From positions 91,760,143-91,824,142 of the forward strand of contig NC_062220.1 in NCBI RefSeq assembly GCF_902686445.1: DNA of 64,000 nt. The letters are read 5' to 3'. The notes beneath the pieces were generated by a model. The model made no database searches, had not been told where the DNA came from, and saw nothing but the letters and a program-made list of their open reading frames with translations. Origin of the DNA: Sciurus carolinensis. Lineage: Eukaryota > Chordata > Mammalia > Rodentia > Sciuridae. Position numbers and translations under genes: made by a program. This document shows, one piece after another, positions 1 to 13,192 of the stretch; the first letter of the stretch is position 1, and every line of letters begins with the position of its first letter.

Positions 1-87
1 AAAATTCCTCTTGAACTTTTGTTAACTTTGTCAGTTCTATTACATCTTTTATTTTTCAGTTTTTTGTTCTTTTAAAGAAGTCTGGTT

Positions 88-192
88 GGGCTGGTGATGT
101 AGCTCAGTTGGTAGAGTGCTGGCCTGGCAAGCACAAGGCCCTGGATTCAATCCCCAGCACTACCAAAAAAAAAAAAAAAAAAAAAAAAAAAA
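88..192 (+). mobile_element. ID SINE (tRNA-Ala-derived)
   Basis: The sequence begins GGGCTGGTGATGTAGCTCAG, the A-box region of the rodent ID family, and carries a B-box-like GATTCAATCC. It ends in CCCAGCACTACC followed by about 27 A. The long pure tail suggests a fairly recent insertion. Confidence 0.93.
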
Positions 193-1224
193 TTCCGCTT
201 GATCATTGATAATAAAATGACCATAATTTTAATAACTGCTTTTATTTTCTGAAACACAGAAAATTTAGTATTTTTATATTCTCTGTAAATTTCAGCATAT
301 GATGTCTTTGCAGTTATAATTCTGCTCTTATTTTGTTGTCTTTTGTATATTGTGATTTTGACTGTGAAGTCATATGTTTTGGAAATTTATCCATGGGAAT
401 GATGGGTGTATTCCTTCAAAGATTTGAGTTTTCTTTTGTTAGGTGACTGTGGTATTTTCAATTCAGGGTTACTTTATACTAAATTCACAGACAGATTTCT
501 TGGACCATCCAGTGAAATGAATTTGGTCTGCAAATTCATATGAAGATCAGGTTGAAGTTTATGAATTCTTAGGAGAGATTTTTTTTTTCCTTCATCTTGT
601 TCCAAGTTTTGAGATTGCACTTTATTTTGGGCAACTGTTTCTGAATTCTCCTTACATTAGGGGTAGAGTTCTTTGTGGCCTTAGCTTTATACTGTGGAAT
701 GAAGACAATGTAAGACTCTATTAGATTCCTACATAGGGTGTTCTCCCCTTATTTTCTTCCTTTCTGTATGTCACTTGAGACCATAAAAAAAACCTTAAGG
801 TCATCTGGTTTAGGAAAATGTCTCAAAGGCTGTTTACCTTTGTAGGTTTTACTTTCACTTAGTTGTTGGTTTCTGAATTTTCTTTTTTCTGGCAGTCTAT
901 TGATATACTTTAAAAGGCTGCTTTGAACAAACATTTTATTCTGGCATTTTAATGGGAGAATTGGCATTATCTGTTATTTTTCTCCTTTATTTATTTTACA
1001 GTTTAATTTTGTTATCTTTGCAAGCAATTTATAAAGAATTCAGTGAGCAATTTTATCAAGTTTTATCTGTTCAACTGAAATATTTAACATTTAGTATTTA
1101 GATCCCATGTTTCTTATAAGCATAAAAGTACAGTTGTGATGATGGCCACATTAAATTTGGAATCAGAAAAGGATTTCATAATGTGCCTGTTGTATGCATA
1201 GCATTAAGTTGGACAAGCAGTATG

Positions 1225-1440
1225 AAGATTAGAGGATAGAATGGTGAGGTCTGGCCCTGCTACTTAACCAACTTTGAGTCTCTTACGAAATCATAGAACT
1301 TTCCTGAGGTTCAGTTCACTTCACAGTCAAATGAGGACAATAGTTCTTGACCTTCCCAATTTACTGAATAGTTGCTAGGCTTAAGTGTGTTGTTAATGTG
1401 TGGGCCAGTACTTGTTAAACAAGTATTGTTAGGGTTCTAT
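1225..1440 (+). mobile_element. MIR-like ancient SINE
   Basis: A degenerate match to the MIR core is visible: 'ctggccctgctacttaacc' is followed by a 'gaggttcagtt' and 'caaatgaggacaatag' section. Old and poorly bounded. Confidence 0.45.
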
Positions 1441-1687
1441 TAATTTCATTGGCCTTCTGTGAGATAAGGGTGTCATTGCATTCAGAAATTCCTGCCTTTG
1501 TTCCTCATAACCTCTTAAAATCTTCCACAATTCTTTAACCTTCCTTGTTTAATTTCTCTGCATGGACATCATAACTTGGTGAAACTTTGCAGCTTAGAGC
1601 AGGAACCAATGAATTTGAAAACTGGTTTAGAAAGATTCATTGGTTCTTTTTTCTTTTGGTTTTGGGGAGTGAACGTGGTCTTTTTTA

Positions 1688-1802
1688 TTTTTTATTTTGC
1701 AGTGGATCTTGCTAAGTTGCTGAGGCTGCCCTTGAACTTGGAATCATCCTGCCTCAGCTTCCCTAGTAGTTGGGATTACAGGCATGCACCACTGCACCCA
1801 AC
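1688..1802 (-). mobile_element. B1-like (7SL-derived) SINE, antisense
   Basis: The antisense B1 hallmarks are present: 'ttgctaagttgctgaggctg', 'cctgcctcagcttcc' and 'gggattacaggcatg'. A T-rich tail lies on the left. Confidence 0.85.
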
Positions 1803-1971
1803 ATTCACGGGAATTTGTAAGGAGCATTACCTAGTTAAATATGTCTTTCACATTCATATCTGATGCAACAATATTCTAGTGTTTTAAAGCATCAAAAAGT
1901 CTTTGGTAGAGAATAGTAAAAGCACGTGTAGTACCCAGTCAGTATTGGAAAGACTTTTAAAGTCAGTTGTT

Positions 1972-2165
1972 GGCTGGGTGTGGCAGCACATGCCTACAAT
2001 CCCAATGGCTTGGGAGGCTGAAGCAGGAGGATCACAAATTCAAATCCAGTCTCAGCAACGTAGTGAGACCCTAAGCAACTTAGCAAGATTCTGTCCCTAA
2101 ATAAAAAAAAATGGCTGGGGATGTGGCTCAGTTGTTAAGTGCCCCTGGATTCAATCCCTGGTATC
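1972..2165 (+). mobile_element. B1-dID composite SINE
   Basis: A B1 monomer (from 'ggctgggtgtggcagcac' to 'gattctgtccctaaa') is followed by a short A-rich linker and an ID-type monomer ('ggctggggatgtggctcag' to 'ttcaatccctggtatc'). This B1 plus ID layout is known from squirrel-related rodents. The tail has become the purine microsatellite that follows. Confidence 0.9.
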
Positions 2166-2217
2166 AAAAAAGAAAGAAAGAAAGAAAGAGAAAGAGAAAG
2201 AGAGAGAGAGAGAAAGA

Positions 2218-2279
<62 letters not shown>

Positions 2280-2295
2280 AAAGAAAGAAAGAAAG

Positions 2296-2349
<54 letters not shown>
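2166..2349 (+). repeat. (GAAA)n/(GA)n microsatellite
   Basis: About 184 bases of purine-only repeat: GAAA units, then a pure GA run (about 2227-2274), then GAAA again to a final A run. It grew from the tail of the upstream SINE. The long open frames crossing it in several phases are artefacts of repeat composition. Confidence 0.97.
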
Positions 2350-2350
<1 letters not shown>

Positions 2351-2775
2351 AAAAAAAAATTGCTGCTTGTTAGGATTTCTTTGTCTACTTGTCAGCAGAG
2401 GGAGCCTTTGCCTCACTTTTTGATTCCAGAAGTTTGACACTGGTATTTGTTAAGAGCCAGCATATTTATACAAAAATGCTTGTTATCTTACTTAGGCTTG
2501 AATAAGATTTGGAGCCAGTTTGTCCTTTGCTCCTGGAAAGGAAAAAAAAATCGTCCTTATTTTCTGACTTCTTTATAATAATAGTTCTCAAGTGCTGGTG
2601 TGGAGTTCTTTAAAACTGGTTAGTGCTGCAATATGATAGTTGTTCTCAAATGCTATCCCCCGTGAAAGTTTTGAATGGTCTTAAGGTAATGAAAAAAAAG
2701 TTAATGTAGTGAATTTTTTGCATTTTTACATTTTTTTACATTTTTACATTTGTTCAGTTGAAAGTCTGTACTTAG

Positions 2776-2862
2776 GCTGGGCATGGTGGCATAGGTAGGA
2801 GGCTGAGGCAGGAGAATCCTCCAGCCTAGGAGTAACATAGAGACCCTGTCTTTAAAAAAAAA
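2776..2862 (+). mobile_element. Degenerate B1-like SINE
   Basis: A short B1 match ('ggctgggcatggtggcat', 'aggaggctgaggcaggag', 'agaccctgtctttaaa') with an internal deletion and an A tail. Confidence 0.75.
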
Positions 2863-3876
2863 AGCTGTATTTGTGCTAACATTTTGCTGACTTTTTTCTT
2901 TTTAACTTCATATTTATTTGTATTGTTTTGTTGGTGATGATAGCCTGTTCTCTTGAAAAAAAAAATTCCTATTTGGGCAGTTCCTGAGGTTGACAATGTT
3001 ATGATAAATGTAGTTGCTGAAATTTTACAGGACCATGAAATTTAAGAGCCTGGGAGTCAGTGCTTTAACAAGTAAGATGGAAATTATTGGACTGAACCAA
3101 TTTCTAGCTTCTTGGTCACCTTTGGCCTTATTTTCTTCTGAAATCGTTTCTATCCTTTAATACCTTAGTGAGACTGAATGACTAAATTATCTTATATCTA
3201 AGATACAGATAAGTGCTAAAGGAAGTTGTTTGGTTCTTTTTGTTAAGGGTTGCTAAGTTTAGGATTAAGATGGCATATATCTCTACCACCTTCCAGGTAC
3301 TGTTCTGGGTAGTTAATTTATAGTCCCTCTATTAGTTTTCACAGTAACCACATAGGGTGTAGAGTTTGTAATAAGGTTTATTTTGCATTGGAAACACAAA
3401 CTAAATGAAGTTAAACCACCAAGGTGACATATTTAGAAATTAGGATTCAAGGTGTTATGATCTTGCCTTTCTCATTCAAAATCTTTGCTGTATTCACCCT
3501 TTCTACATATGGTACTTCCCCATATTTGCTTAGATTTTCCTTTTAAAATACACCATTCTGCTCTGGGAACAGGGAACATTCAGAGAGTATCCTAAATAAT
3601 GCCCTTTATCTGGTACTTTGTCTTCTGGCAATAATCTCCTATTTTGTATTGACCAGAAGAAAACTTTGTACCTATGCTCTAACAATTACTAAAACTTTAA
3701 GGTTTAATTTGAGTATATTTTAAAGTCAGAGTTCTATGAAATATGAATGGATCAAAGGATCATTCTACTCCTTGATGTCCATTTGGGGTTCCACAATTCA
3801 TTCTTTGTGATTGAATGATTTCCCAGAGTCCTCCCCTAACCTTCCTTTATTTTCTTGTATGAGGCTCTCTCTTTCT

Positions 3877-3945
3877 TTCTTTGGTACTGGGGTTTGAGCC
3901 CAGGACCTTGGGCATGCTAGGCAAACTGAGCCATCCCAAAACCCC
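3877..3945 (-). mobile_element. ID SINE, antisense
   Basis: 'ggtactggggtttgagccca', 'gcatgctaggcaaa' and 'ctgagccatccc' form the reverse complement of an ID element. Confidence 0.8.
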
Positions 3946-3954
3946 AACAGGTTG

Positions 3955-5345
3955 TTTTTTATTATTTGTTCTGTTTAGTTATATATGGCAGCAGAATGCA
4001 TTTCAATTCATTGTACACAAATGGAGTACAACTTTTCATTTCTCTGGTTGTACATGATGTAGAGTCATACTATTTGTGCGATCATATATATATGAATATA
4101 TATGCATATATGGTAATGGTGTCTGTCTCATTCCACCATCTTTCCCCCACTGCCCCTCCCCTCATTCCCCTCTGCACAATCCAACTTCCTCCATTCTTCC
4201 CTTATTCCACCCCCACCAGCCATTATGTATCAGCATCTACTTATCAGAGAAAACATTTGGCCTTTGGTTTTGGGGGGATTGACTTATCTCCCTCAGCATG
4301 ATATTCTCCAACTCCATCCATTTACCTGCAAATGCCAGAATTATATTTTTCTTTAAGGCTGAGTAATATTCCATTATATATATATACCACAGTTTATTTA
4401 TCCATTCATTTATTGAAGGGCATCTAGGTTGGTTCACAATTTAGCTATTGTGAATTGAGCTGCTGTAAACATTGATGTGACTACATATGCTGATTTTAAG
4501 TCCTTTGGGTGTAGACCCAGGAGTGGGATAGCTGGGTCAAATGGTAGTTCCCTTCCAAGTTTTCTAACGAATCTCCATACTACTTTCCAGAGGGGTTGCA
4601 CCAATTTTCAGTCCCACCAGTAATGTATGAGTGTACCTTTCCTCCCACATCCTTGCCAACACTTATTGTTGCTTGTATTCTTGATAATTGCCATTGTGAC
4701 TGGAGTAAGATGAAATCTTAGTTTTGATTTGCATTTCTCTAATTACTAGAGATGTTGAATATTTTTTCATTTATTTGTTAATCTGTTTTCTGTCTTCTGT
4801 GAAGTATCTGTTCAGTTCCTTTGCCCATTTATTGATTAGGTTATTTGTATTTTTGGTGTTAAGTTTTTTGAGTCCTTTATTAATTCTAGAGATTAGTGCT
4901 GTATTTGAAATGTGCGTGGTAGATTTTCTCCCACTCTGTAGGTTCTCTCTTCATGTTATTGATTGTTTCCTTTGCTGAGAAAGGGTTTTTAGTTTGAATC
5001 TATCCCATTTATTGATTCTTTTTTCTTCCAAAAACTTTTTAGTTGTCAATGGGTCTTTTATTTTATTTATTTATATGTGGTGCTGAGTATCAAACCCAGG
5101 ACCTTGCACATGCCAGGCAAGTACTCTACCACTGAGCCACAACTCTGGCCCTATTAATTCTTGATTTTACTTCTTGCATTTTGGGAATCTTGTTAAGGAA
5201 CTCTGTTCCTAAGCCAACATGATGAAGATTTGGGCCTACTTTTTCTTCTGTCTGGGCTAATTTTTTAGGTCCTTGATCCATTTTGAGTTGAGTTTTGTGC
5301 AGGATGAGAGATAGGGTTTAATTGTATCCCAAAAACTTTTTGAAT
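3955..5345 (-). mobile_element. Old L1 fragment, antisense, interrupted by ID
   Basis: Antisense L1 3' UTR and ORF2 C-terminal region. On the minus strand the coding part resembles the better-preserved ORF2 copies elsewhere in the window, including an 'MEYYSALKKN'-like stretch at about 4340-4370. It carries many substitutions, frameshifts and deletions. An ID element (5066-5152) splits it, and ORF2 homology resumes at about 5160-5345. The 3' UTR lacks the telomere-like block of the young copies. Confidence 0.85.
5066..5152 (-). mobile_element. ID SINE, antisense, nested in L1
   Basis: Antisense ID with 'ggtgctgagtatcaaaccca' and 'ctaccactgagccacaac', inserted into the older L1. Confidence 0.88.
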
Positions 5346-6518
5346 CCTACTATGTACTAGAGTCCATTGGTAATGGTGGGAGTGAGCATGATGAATAAAA
5401 CATAGTGTCAGGATTTAAGGGGCTTTCCTGTGATTATGGTGATATATTATTGAACATTGTGATTGTCTTGATACTCATTGGCATTCTGGTATCTAGTACT
5501 GCAGTGTGATATGGTTTCTTACTTTGATAAGAGATAAGTGTAATTGAACAATTATTTTTAGAGCACCAATAAGGGACTATGCTCAATATTGTGGGCCAGA
5601 CAATGAAATTCAAATAGCTTTATCTTCGAGAATTTTATGCTACATTTCTGGTAGCAAGGGAGGGGAGAAAGTTGTGTCCAGTTTAGCTAGATCATTGGGA
5701 AAAATTTTGTCAGTACTAAGAGGGAGTTTTGCAAACTATACTATGAAAGAACAAATGGAGAGAGCAATTGGAAAAGGCTTCCTGGAAGTGGTGGTGTTCT
5801 ATCTTGGGAGCTGAGGATGTCTGGAAGAATTTTGTGAAGTTGAGATGGGAGAATGGAATCTGAGGGAAATGTGAACTAGACGAGAAAAGGTATAAAGGCA
5901 CTTAGGGCAGGGTTCTTTTACGTGGAGTGTTTGCCTGGTGGGACTGGATGGCAGGAAGGACTCAAACCAAGCAGTTCTTTGAATGTCTTGTTTATGAACT
6001 GGCATTTAACCTTGGAGATACTAGAGTACTTCAAAAAAGGTTTTGAGTGGATTGATAACACAGTTGGATGTGTGTGTGTAGATGATTATTTTGGTATATT
6101 TGTCCTTATGACTTTTATTAAAGATATAGTATTTTAACTGCTTGCTTTAGAAGAAACCAGATAAATTTAATAGACTAGATAGTGGTTAAATGGCACATTG
6201 AACTCTGTGACAGGAATTGACAATTCAGGAAATTTAGAGTTCTTTTCATTGTCCACAATTCATTTTGATTTACCTTTTGAAATTATATGAATTTAGATCA
6301 GGAATTTCCTGGCTATAATTGTTATTTTTTTTTTTTCCTTCAACTTTAATTGATCTTAGTGAGTTCAGTACAAATTACAGATTTTTCTTTTGATAATGCT
6401 AGTGATTTTAAGATTAAGAAGGTTAACTATATAGACAGCAAACATTTAGCTTTTAAAGTTACTGCTTTAAGGGACTGATATTATTGCAAACAAGGAATAT
6501 ACTGCACAAAACGAAGTG

Positions 6519-6596
6519 TTTTTTTTTGTACTGGACTTTGAACCCGGGGCTTCATGCTTGCTAGGCACTCTATCACTGAGCTATATCCCTAGCTGT
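6519..6596 (-). mobile_element. ID SINE, antisense
   Basis: Poly(T), then 'gtactggactttgaaccc', 'cttgctaggcactctatcac' and 'tgagctatatccctagct'. Confidence 0.88.
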
Positions 6597-6903
6597 GAAG
6601 AGGTACTTTTAACATTTTCTGTTGTTTAATTTTGGAAGTATTCTCTAGATGTGTTATTGTGATTGGTTATTACCTTGAGAAATTTATCTCACTTTGAAAC
6701 TTGTTATTTTTTTTTTTTTTAATTTCCCCAGTATTATACTCACCCCTTAAGAATTTTTCTTTTGGAAGAGGGTGAAGAAAGGAATGCTAAGTACATGGCC
6801 TTTTCTGTATAATATCATCTGTCTTGTGTTTCATGTATTATATGGGGAGTGATTCTGCAAAAAAATTAAAAAATCAGTATTAGAAAGAGAAAAGGGGAGA
6901 GGG

Positions 6904-6942
6904 AGGAGAGAGAGAATGAATGAATGAATGAATAAATGAATG
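6904..6942 (+). repeat. (GAAT)n short tandem repeat
   Basis: GA-rich sequence passes into seven or so GAAT units with one AAAT variant. Confidence 0.9.
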
Positions 6943-7299
6943 TGTGTTCTGGTAGTGAGGGTGACACTACCAGACAGCTCATCCCCTACTCCCAGATAGG
7001 TTTCTGGCACATTCACAATATACTTCTTCAGTTACTTAATTAGTTATGATAGGAAAATTGCTATTTTGAGGAAAGTAAACTTAAAATAGGTGGAAACGCA
7101 TCTTGAACAGCCAATGATTCACACAGACTTCTAAGACAGTTCTAAGAGATTTTCTCTAGTAACTAAGGTTTTAAAAGCCCCTTGTTTTGGCAAAGAGGAT
7201 GAATTTCTAATTGTATGTGTGTATGTGTCCTTTTTTCTCTGAAGAAATTTTTCTCCTTGAATTTTAAGCTTTTCACATGGTTTTTTTAGGTCAGTCTAG

Positions 7300-7435
7300 C
7301 AATAACAATTACAATTGTTGAATGCTTACCAGGTACTAAGGCAATATGTATTTTTATTTTATTAATCCTTATAACAGCCTCATGTAATATTTTCTCCATA
7401 CTTCTGTGTTATAGGTGAGGAAACCGATAGGGCTC
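7300..7435 (-). mobile_element. MIR-like ancient SINE, antisense
   Basis: 'gaatgcttaccaggtactaa', 'ttaatccttataacagcctc' and 'taggtgaggaaaccgatag' are in the expected antisense MIR order. Confidence 0.6.
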
Positions 7436-9892
7436 CCAATACTAAAATAAAAGTGCAGCAGAAGTGTCCTAAGTTTTGCCATCAGTTGATAAGCATGCCA
7501 TCTTTATCAGCTGTATGTCCTTCCACCCAGTGCCCTCTCTCCTCATGCGCTCCAATCAGCTCTTTCATAATCCATGTCTTTGTGCAGGGTACTTCATCTG
7601 CTTTTACTTCTCTGATTGCCTGACAGACTCTTTCTTAACCTGCAAGATCCACATGTTGTCTTTGTTCTGAAGCTTTTCCTGATTCTTTCAGACATGGTTA
7701 ATCATACTCTGATAGCTTTTAAATCATTTTAATGTCTCAGTTCTTATATGGTTGTAATATTTAATTGTTTGACTCTTCATTTTCACTGAACTTTTTGAGG
7801 GTTGCAAATTTGTAGAATTTTTTGCATGGAGAATGTTGTTAAAACTTATATGATTACTGCATCTAGTGAAATAAGTCTTCCAATATTTTGTGATGCAAGT
7901 GATAATATAGCTTTTAGGACCTTCTTTTAGGTTTTTAACATTGCATTCATATTGAATCCATCACATATAATGCTAATTTAATGAATGTTTGTCTTTTCTT
8001 TTTAATACTTTATTAACCTTGTTCACAGTTTAGAGGGAAAGACTGTGATAAATAGCTTGGTGAAACACACAGTAGTGGTCTTTGTAAAGCTATTAAAGTT
8101 TGCTATTAAAATGAGACACATTAAAATGTCAGAAGACAAGTTCATAGGAAGAGTTAGTATGTAGACCCAATTTTTATTTTCTTGAGTCTTAAAGTAATTA
8201 GTCTTGTGAAGTTATTTATTGAGGTAACACTTGAATAGTAGTTGAGAATTTGTATAATTTTTCCTGGCACATAATTTAAAATATTAGTTATTTAGCTTGA
8301 TGCATGCATTCTATTTGTTGATTTCCTGGGTTTTAAAATTTATTTATTTTTGTCCTACACTTTTAAACATAGAATCTAATTGGATATTGAATTATTATTA
8401 TGCACAAATTACTTTTAAAATGTTCAAACAAGAAACTTGAAAGAGTAATAAGACAGAAGCTAGCTATTTTTTAATTCAAATTACTACTTATGATTAAGCA
8501 TAGCCAGAGAGTAGTGTGTATCTCAAAAAAAGGTAGTAGTTTTATTTGTATAATAATGTAAATGAAAAGTATAAAACTGATACATAATGGCAAATTTATA
8601 GCCCTGCAAGTTGTAGAAATCCACCTACTAGTTGTTTTTAAGGCATTATCTACTGGAATCCTACTCCGAACATTTTTATGTGTTTGCTCATAGCCAACAT
8701 GTTGTATCATTTTTGAGTTAGGCTTGCACTAAAGATTAATGAGTTAGTGTTTCAGTTTTTCTGTAACAACAACAACAAAAATTTTTTCCATGCTATGCAT
8801 AAAAAGAACGGAAGTTCTACAGACTTTTGGACTCTTCTGTTCCTATGTATCAGTCTCTTGATGTTTCCTGTCTGCATTTTTGACTACCTGTACAGCTGTT
8901 TTTCATGTTTTTCAGACTTGGAGAAAGACCAAGTATTTTTGACAGCTGCATGCTGCACTACAATATATGCTTGACCACAGGTCACGTTTGCATTTTTTTC
9001 TTGTATTTTTACTCATTGTACCAAAGAAATATGAGCATAGATTCAGAAGACATGTAGCATGCTGAGTAATGGTATTCTTCTTCCACATTTGCCATTCCAC
9101 TTGCTCTGCTGCATAGATTCCACAGGAAGAGAAAGGGTACAGAGAAATGAGGAAATGTCATTCAGGAGTGCCCCCTATGGGGCTCTCATTGCCATAATAT
9201 TGAATTATAGAAAATGCTCTGGGCCCTACATGGTAGAAATAGCTTCTGGACTGGGGACCCACCCATACACACACCTTTCTACATACCATTTTAGTGAATA
9301 GTCTATACAATTTATTAGAGAAAACTGTTAATCTAGCAGTAATTTTAGCGAGCAATTGATTATTGGTTTATGTATCATGTTAAAGCTTTGATTGACTACA
9401 TGATATTTTAAAACCAGGAAATGAGTATGCTATTTAATAAATACTCATTTCATGAGGCTGCCATAATGGGACTTTCCAGCTTCCATTATCCATCCCCACA
9501 GGCACAAAAAGTTTCATTTTTGAAAATAAATACTAATTTCCAAAATCATTTCAAAATGGTCCTTTCTAAGTTTGTTCTTAGATCTTACAAATACTATTTC
9601 AAATCACAAGTTATTTTTTTCTCTCTGCTCAAGATTAATGGAACAAATGTCTGAGTTCTTATGAAATCTTTAACCTTCATAATTATTTCCACTTCAAAAA
9701 TATTTTGTTCTGAATAGGGTAAGCATATTTTTTGAGGAAGCATCATTAAGATATTGTCATCTTTTTAGATCTGTTGCTTTTATCTTTCATGCCCCGTTGA
9801 TAAAACTTGATTTATTATACTGTGGATGAAGTCTAACTGACTGCATGTTCTTATAATGTGTTCCTTTTCTCTCCCAGAAATTTCTTGTCCTC

Positions 9893-10112
9893 TTTTTTTT
9901 TTTTTTTTTTTTGGTACCGAGGATTGAACCTAGGGGTGCTTAACCACTGAGCCACACCCCTAGCCCTTTCTAAAAAATATCTTATTAGAGACAGGGTCTC
10001 GCCAGTTGCCAAGTGCCTGGATAAATTGCTGAGACTGGCTTCGACCTCTCAATCCTCCTGCCTCAGCCTCCTGAGCCACTGGGATTACAGGAATGTGCTA
10101 CTGCACCTGACC
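9893..10112 (-). mobile_element. B1-dID composite SINE, antisense
   Basis: Poly(T), antisense ID monomer ('ggtaccgaggattgaaccta', 'taaccactgagccacacccc'), T-rich linker, then antisense B1 ('gagacagggtctcgcc', 'cctgcctcagcctcc', 'gggattacagg'). Confidence 0.93.
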
Positions 10113-10429
10113 TTCTTGTACTTTTATCTTTGACCCCCATTCCCTTTGTCTGTCCTCTGCAGTCCACAATTCATTCTACCCTTATCATGAAACCTTTTTC
10201 AGGAAGTTCACTGTAATGAAGCACTGATTTTCTGTAGCATTTAGTCTATAAAATAGCATTTAGATTTTATATATTATTATGTGTGATTTTAAAAAACGGA
10301 TGGAAATTTTGCCTTTCAGTGATTCAGTGATATGTAATAGAGCTAGATAGATCCTTACTGGAATGCTAGTCTGTCACTTTCTAATTCTTTGTTCTTACAC
10401 AATTTGAAGTTTTAGTCTTTTTTTATTTT

Positions 10430-11475
10430 TAAATTTTTAAATTATTTTGATTCACTGTACACAAATGGGGTACAACTTTCATTTCTCTGGTTGTACACGA
10501 AGAAGAGTCACACCATTTGTGTAATCATATATGTACATAGGATAGTGATGTTTGTCTCATTCTATTATCTTTCCTTCCCCTTGCCCCTCCCTATCTCTCA
10601 TTTTCCTCTATATAATCCATCCTTCCTCCATTCTTGCCTCCCCCCACCCTGTTATGTATCATCATCCACTTATCAGAGAAATCATTTTGCCTTTGTTTTT
10701 TTGGAATTGGCTTATTTCACGTAGCATGATATTCTCCAACTCCATACACTTACCTGCAAATGCCATAATTTTATATTTCGTGGCTGAATAATATTCCATT
10801 GTGTATATATGCCACAGTTTCTTTATTCATTCATCTGTTGAAGGGAATCTAGGTTGGTTCCATAATATAGCTATTGGGAATTGAGCAGCTATAAACATTG
10901 ATGTGGCTGTGTCACTATAGTATACTGATTTTAAGTCCTTTGGGTATAGGCCAAGGAGTAGGATAACTGGGTCAAATGGTGGTTCCATTCCAGGTTTTCT
11001 AAGGAATCTCCATACTGCTTTCCAGAGTGGCTGCATCAATTTACAACCCCACCAGCAATGTATGAGTTTACCTTTCTCCCCACATCCTCACCAATACCTG
11101 TTGTTGCTTGTATTCTTGTTGATAACCATTCTAATTGGGGTGAGATGGAATCTTAGGGTAATTTTGATTTGCATTTCTCTTATTACTTGTAGATCTTCTT
11201 CTGTGAAGTGTCTGCTCATTTCCTTAGCCCATTTGTTGATTGGGCTATTTGTATTCTTGATGTAAAGTTTTTTGAGTCCTTTATAAATTCTGGGGATTAG
11301 TGCTGTATCTGAAATATGTGTGGTAAAGATTTTCTTCCACTCTGTAGGCTCTTTCTTCACATTGTTGATTGTTTCCTTTGTTTGCTGAGAAAAAACTTTT
11401 TAGTTTGAATCTATCCCATTTATTGATTCCTGCTTTTATTTCTTGTGCTTTGGAAGTCATGTTAAGGAAGTCTTT
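10430..11475 (-). mobile_element. Old L1 fragment, antisense
   Basis: Antisense L1 3' UTR followed by the ORF2 C-terminus. Broken frames at 10827-11039 and 11088-11360 (minus) contain recognisable ORF2 segments such as '[15 protein letters not shown]' and '[12 protein letters not shown]'. A deletion relative to the young copies lies at about 11190 and the 5' end is truncated. No telomere-like block is present in the 3' UTR. Confidence 0.88.
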
Positions 11476-12045
11476 TCATGTATAAAATGGGGCTATTATC
11501 TAATTTTTAGAGTTATTGAAGATTATAGCAAATATAATGGTTAAATGTTTAGCTCAAGGCCAGATTATAACATGTGCTCAATATATGGCAGTAGTCATTA
11601 CTCTTGATGTTTTCCTGAATTTCTTACAGGTCCCAATATGATATCAAGCATGTGGTAAGGACTCCTTGAATATGGTTCGTGGCTAGGTCACTGAAATATC
11701 TCCTAAAATCTCATTGCTTTTATGAAGGTTTCCTGTTGGCTCTGTTCTATCAGACCTTCAAAACTTTCATGACTTTTCTGAACTGTTCTTTCTATTTTCA
11801 TTATCTGTAAGAGGAACCTTTGGTATGTGTTCTGAAGTGGTTTCAAAATAGTGATTTGAAGGATTTATTTATTTATTTTTGAGTAATATTTTGGATTGAT
11901 TCCTACATTTTTCTAAACATTAGTAGTCAAGATCGTAACAAATAGAGCATTTTCCACATACTTCAAATTCATTGTGTGTAACACATAGAGTAAAATCTCA
12001 GCCAGTTTAAACTGCAGATGTATAAATTATTTTGCCTAGCTTAAT

Positions 12046-12180
12046 TCAGCTCAACAAACATTTACTAATGTATCTCTTATGTGCCAGGCATTTTATAGCT
12101 GCTGGAATTAGAAAGATGAGTAAGACAGGGTTTCTGCCTTTGAGTTTAGTCTAGTGTTAACGAGAGACACAAAAACAGAT
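12046..12180 (-). mobile_element. L2-like LINE 3' fragment, antisense
   Basis: 'caacaaacatttactaatg', 'tcttatgtgccaggcatttt' and 'gctgctggaattagaaagat' follow the familiar L2 3'-end pattern. Confidence 0.6.
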
Positions 12181-12777
12181 CATTTCAGTAGATGATTTGT
12201 TCTCAGATGGTGGTAGGATGGGGCTTTGTGGGATCACAGACACAGGGTGATTGAAGGGGAAAGAGATCTTATAGGAGGAGATGAGCTGCAACCTGTGATG
12301 TCTCTCAGAGGAAAAATAGGTCGATACATTCAGAGTCAGAAACTCAATTCAAAGTGGCTCCAACATAGTGGGAATTTATTGCTTGAAAGTTCAGAGGTAG
12401 GTTTGGCTCCAGGTTAGCCTTGATGCACTGACTCAAATGATGCCTTCTGTGGCTCTCTCTTAACTGTGCCCTTAGAAAGCCAAATGGCCTCTGTGATTAC
12501 AGACCTTATCCTCCTCATGCATTACTCTCCAGGGAGAGAAATTTTTTCTGTAGTTTCAGTTTAATTTAGGGATTTGTTTTCTTTCATTGAGTATAAATTA
12601 TACCCATCTCTGACCCAACCACTGTGACTAGTGAGATCCTAACTAGTTTGCATAAGTCAGGGCCTAACCTCAAGCTTAGTCAGTCTCCTGTCAAGGTGAG
12701 TGTGGGAGGAGAGGAGAATGGATGACTAGGAGGAGCTAGCAGATGTTCAGTAAACCAGGGGAAGAAAAGTAAAAGTT

Positions 12778-12780
<3 letters not shown>

Positions 12781-12812
<32 letters not shown>
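12781..12812 (+). repeat. Poly(T) tract
   Basis: About 32 consecutive T. No adjacent SINE or L1 body was recognised, so its origin is unclear. Confidence 0.9.
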
Positions 12813-12813
<1 letters not shown>

Positions 12814-13173
12814 AGAAAGGAATAACAGAAACAAAAGTAAGGAAGCATGCAACATTATGATGTGGATAGAAAATAATAAGCCAGGGTTTCAGGAAATTAG
12901 CCTCTGATGTCATACATGTTCATGGGGGTCAAGGGTGCCAAGTTTCTTTGGGGTTCAGGTTTTCTTCAAGCTCTGCTTTTTTTTTTTTTTTCTCCTTCCC
13001 TATTATGCTAAGGTTGTAAAACTTTAGCATGCATCTGAATAGTCTCTCTTGCTTGCTGCTATGCCCCACCACTGGAGTTTCTGATTTGGTAGGTTTAGAT
13101 TTGGATACTAGAATTTACATTTCTGAGAAGTTTCTAGATGATGCTGACGCTGCTAGTTTGGGGGCCATATCTT

Positions 13174-13190
13174 AAGAATTGCTTCTTTAA
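13174..13190 (+). repeat. Target-site duplication, 5' copy (L1 at 13.2 kb)
   Basis: AAGAATTGCTTCTTTAA is repeated exactly at 15108-15124. The preceding bases TCTT give a TT|AAGA junction, as expected for the L1 endonuclease. Confidence 0.95.
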
Positions 13191-13192
13191 AA

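Noticed and set aside
88..192. tRNA gene
   Set aside because: The A- and B-box similarity comes from the tRNA-Ala ancestry of ID SINEs. The A tail and lack of a full cloverleaf argue against a tRNA.
2111..2440. Long overlapping open frames on both strands rich in Lys/Glu/Arg or Ser/Leu/Phe
   Set aside because: They are produced by the (GAAA)n/(GA)n microsatellite, which lacks stops in several phases.
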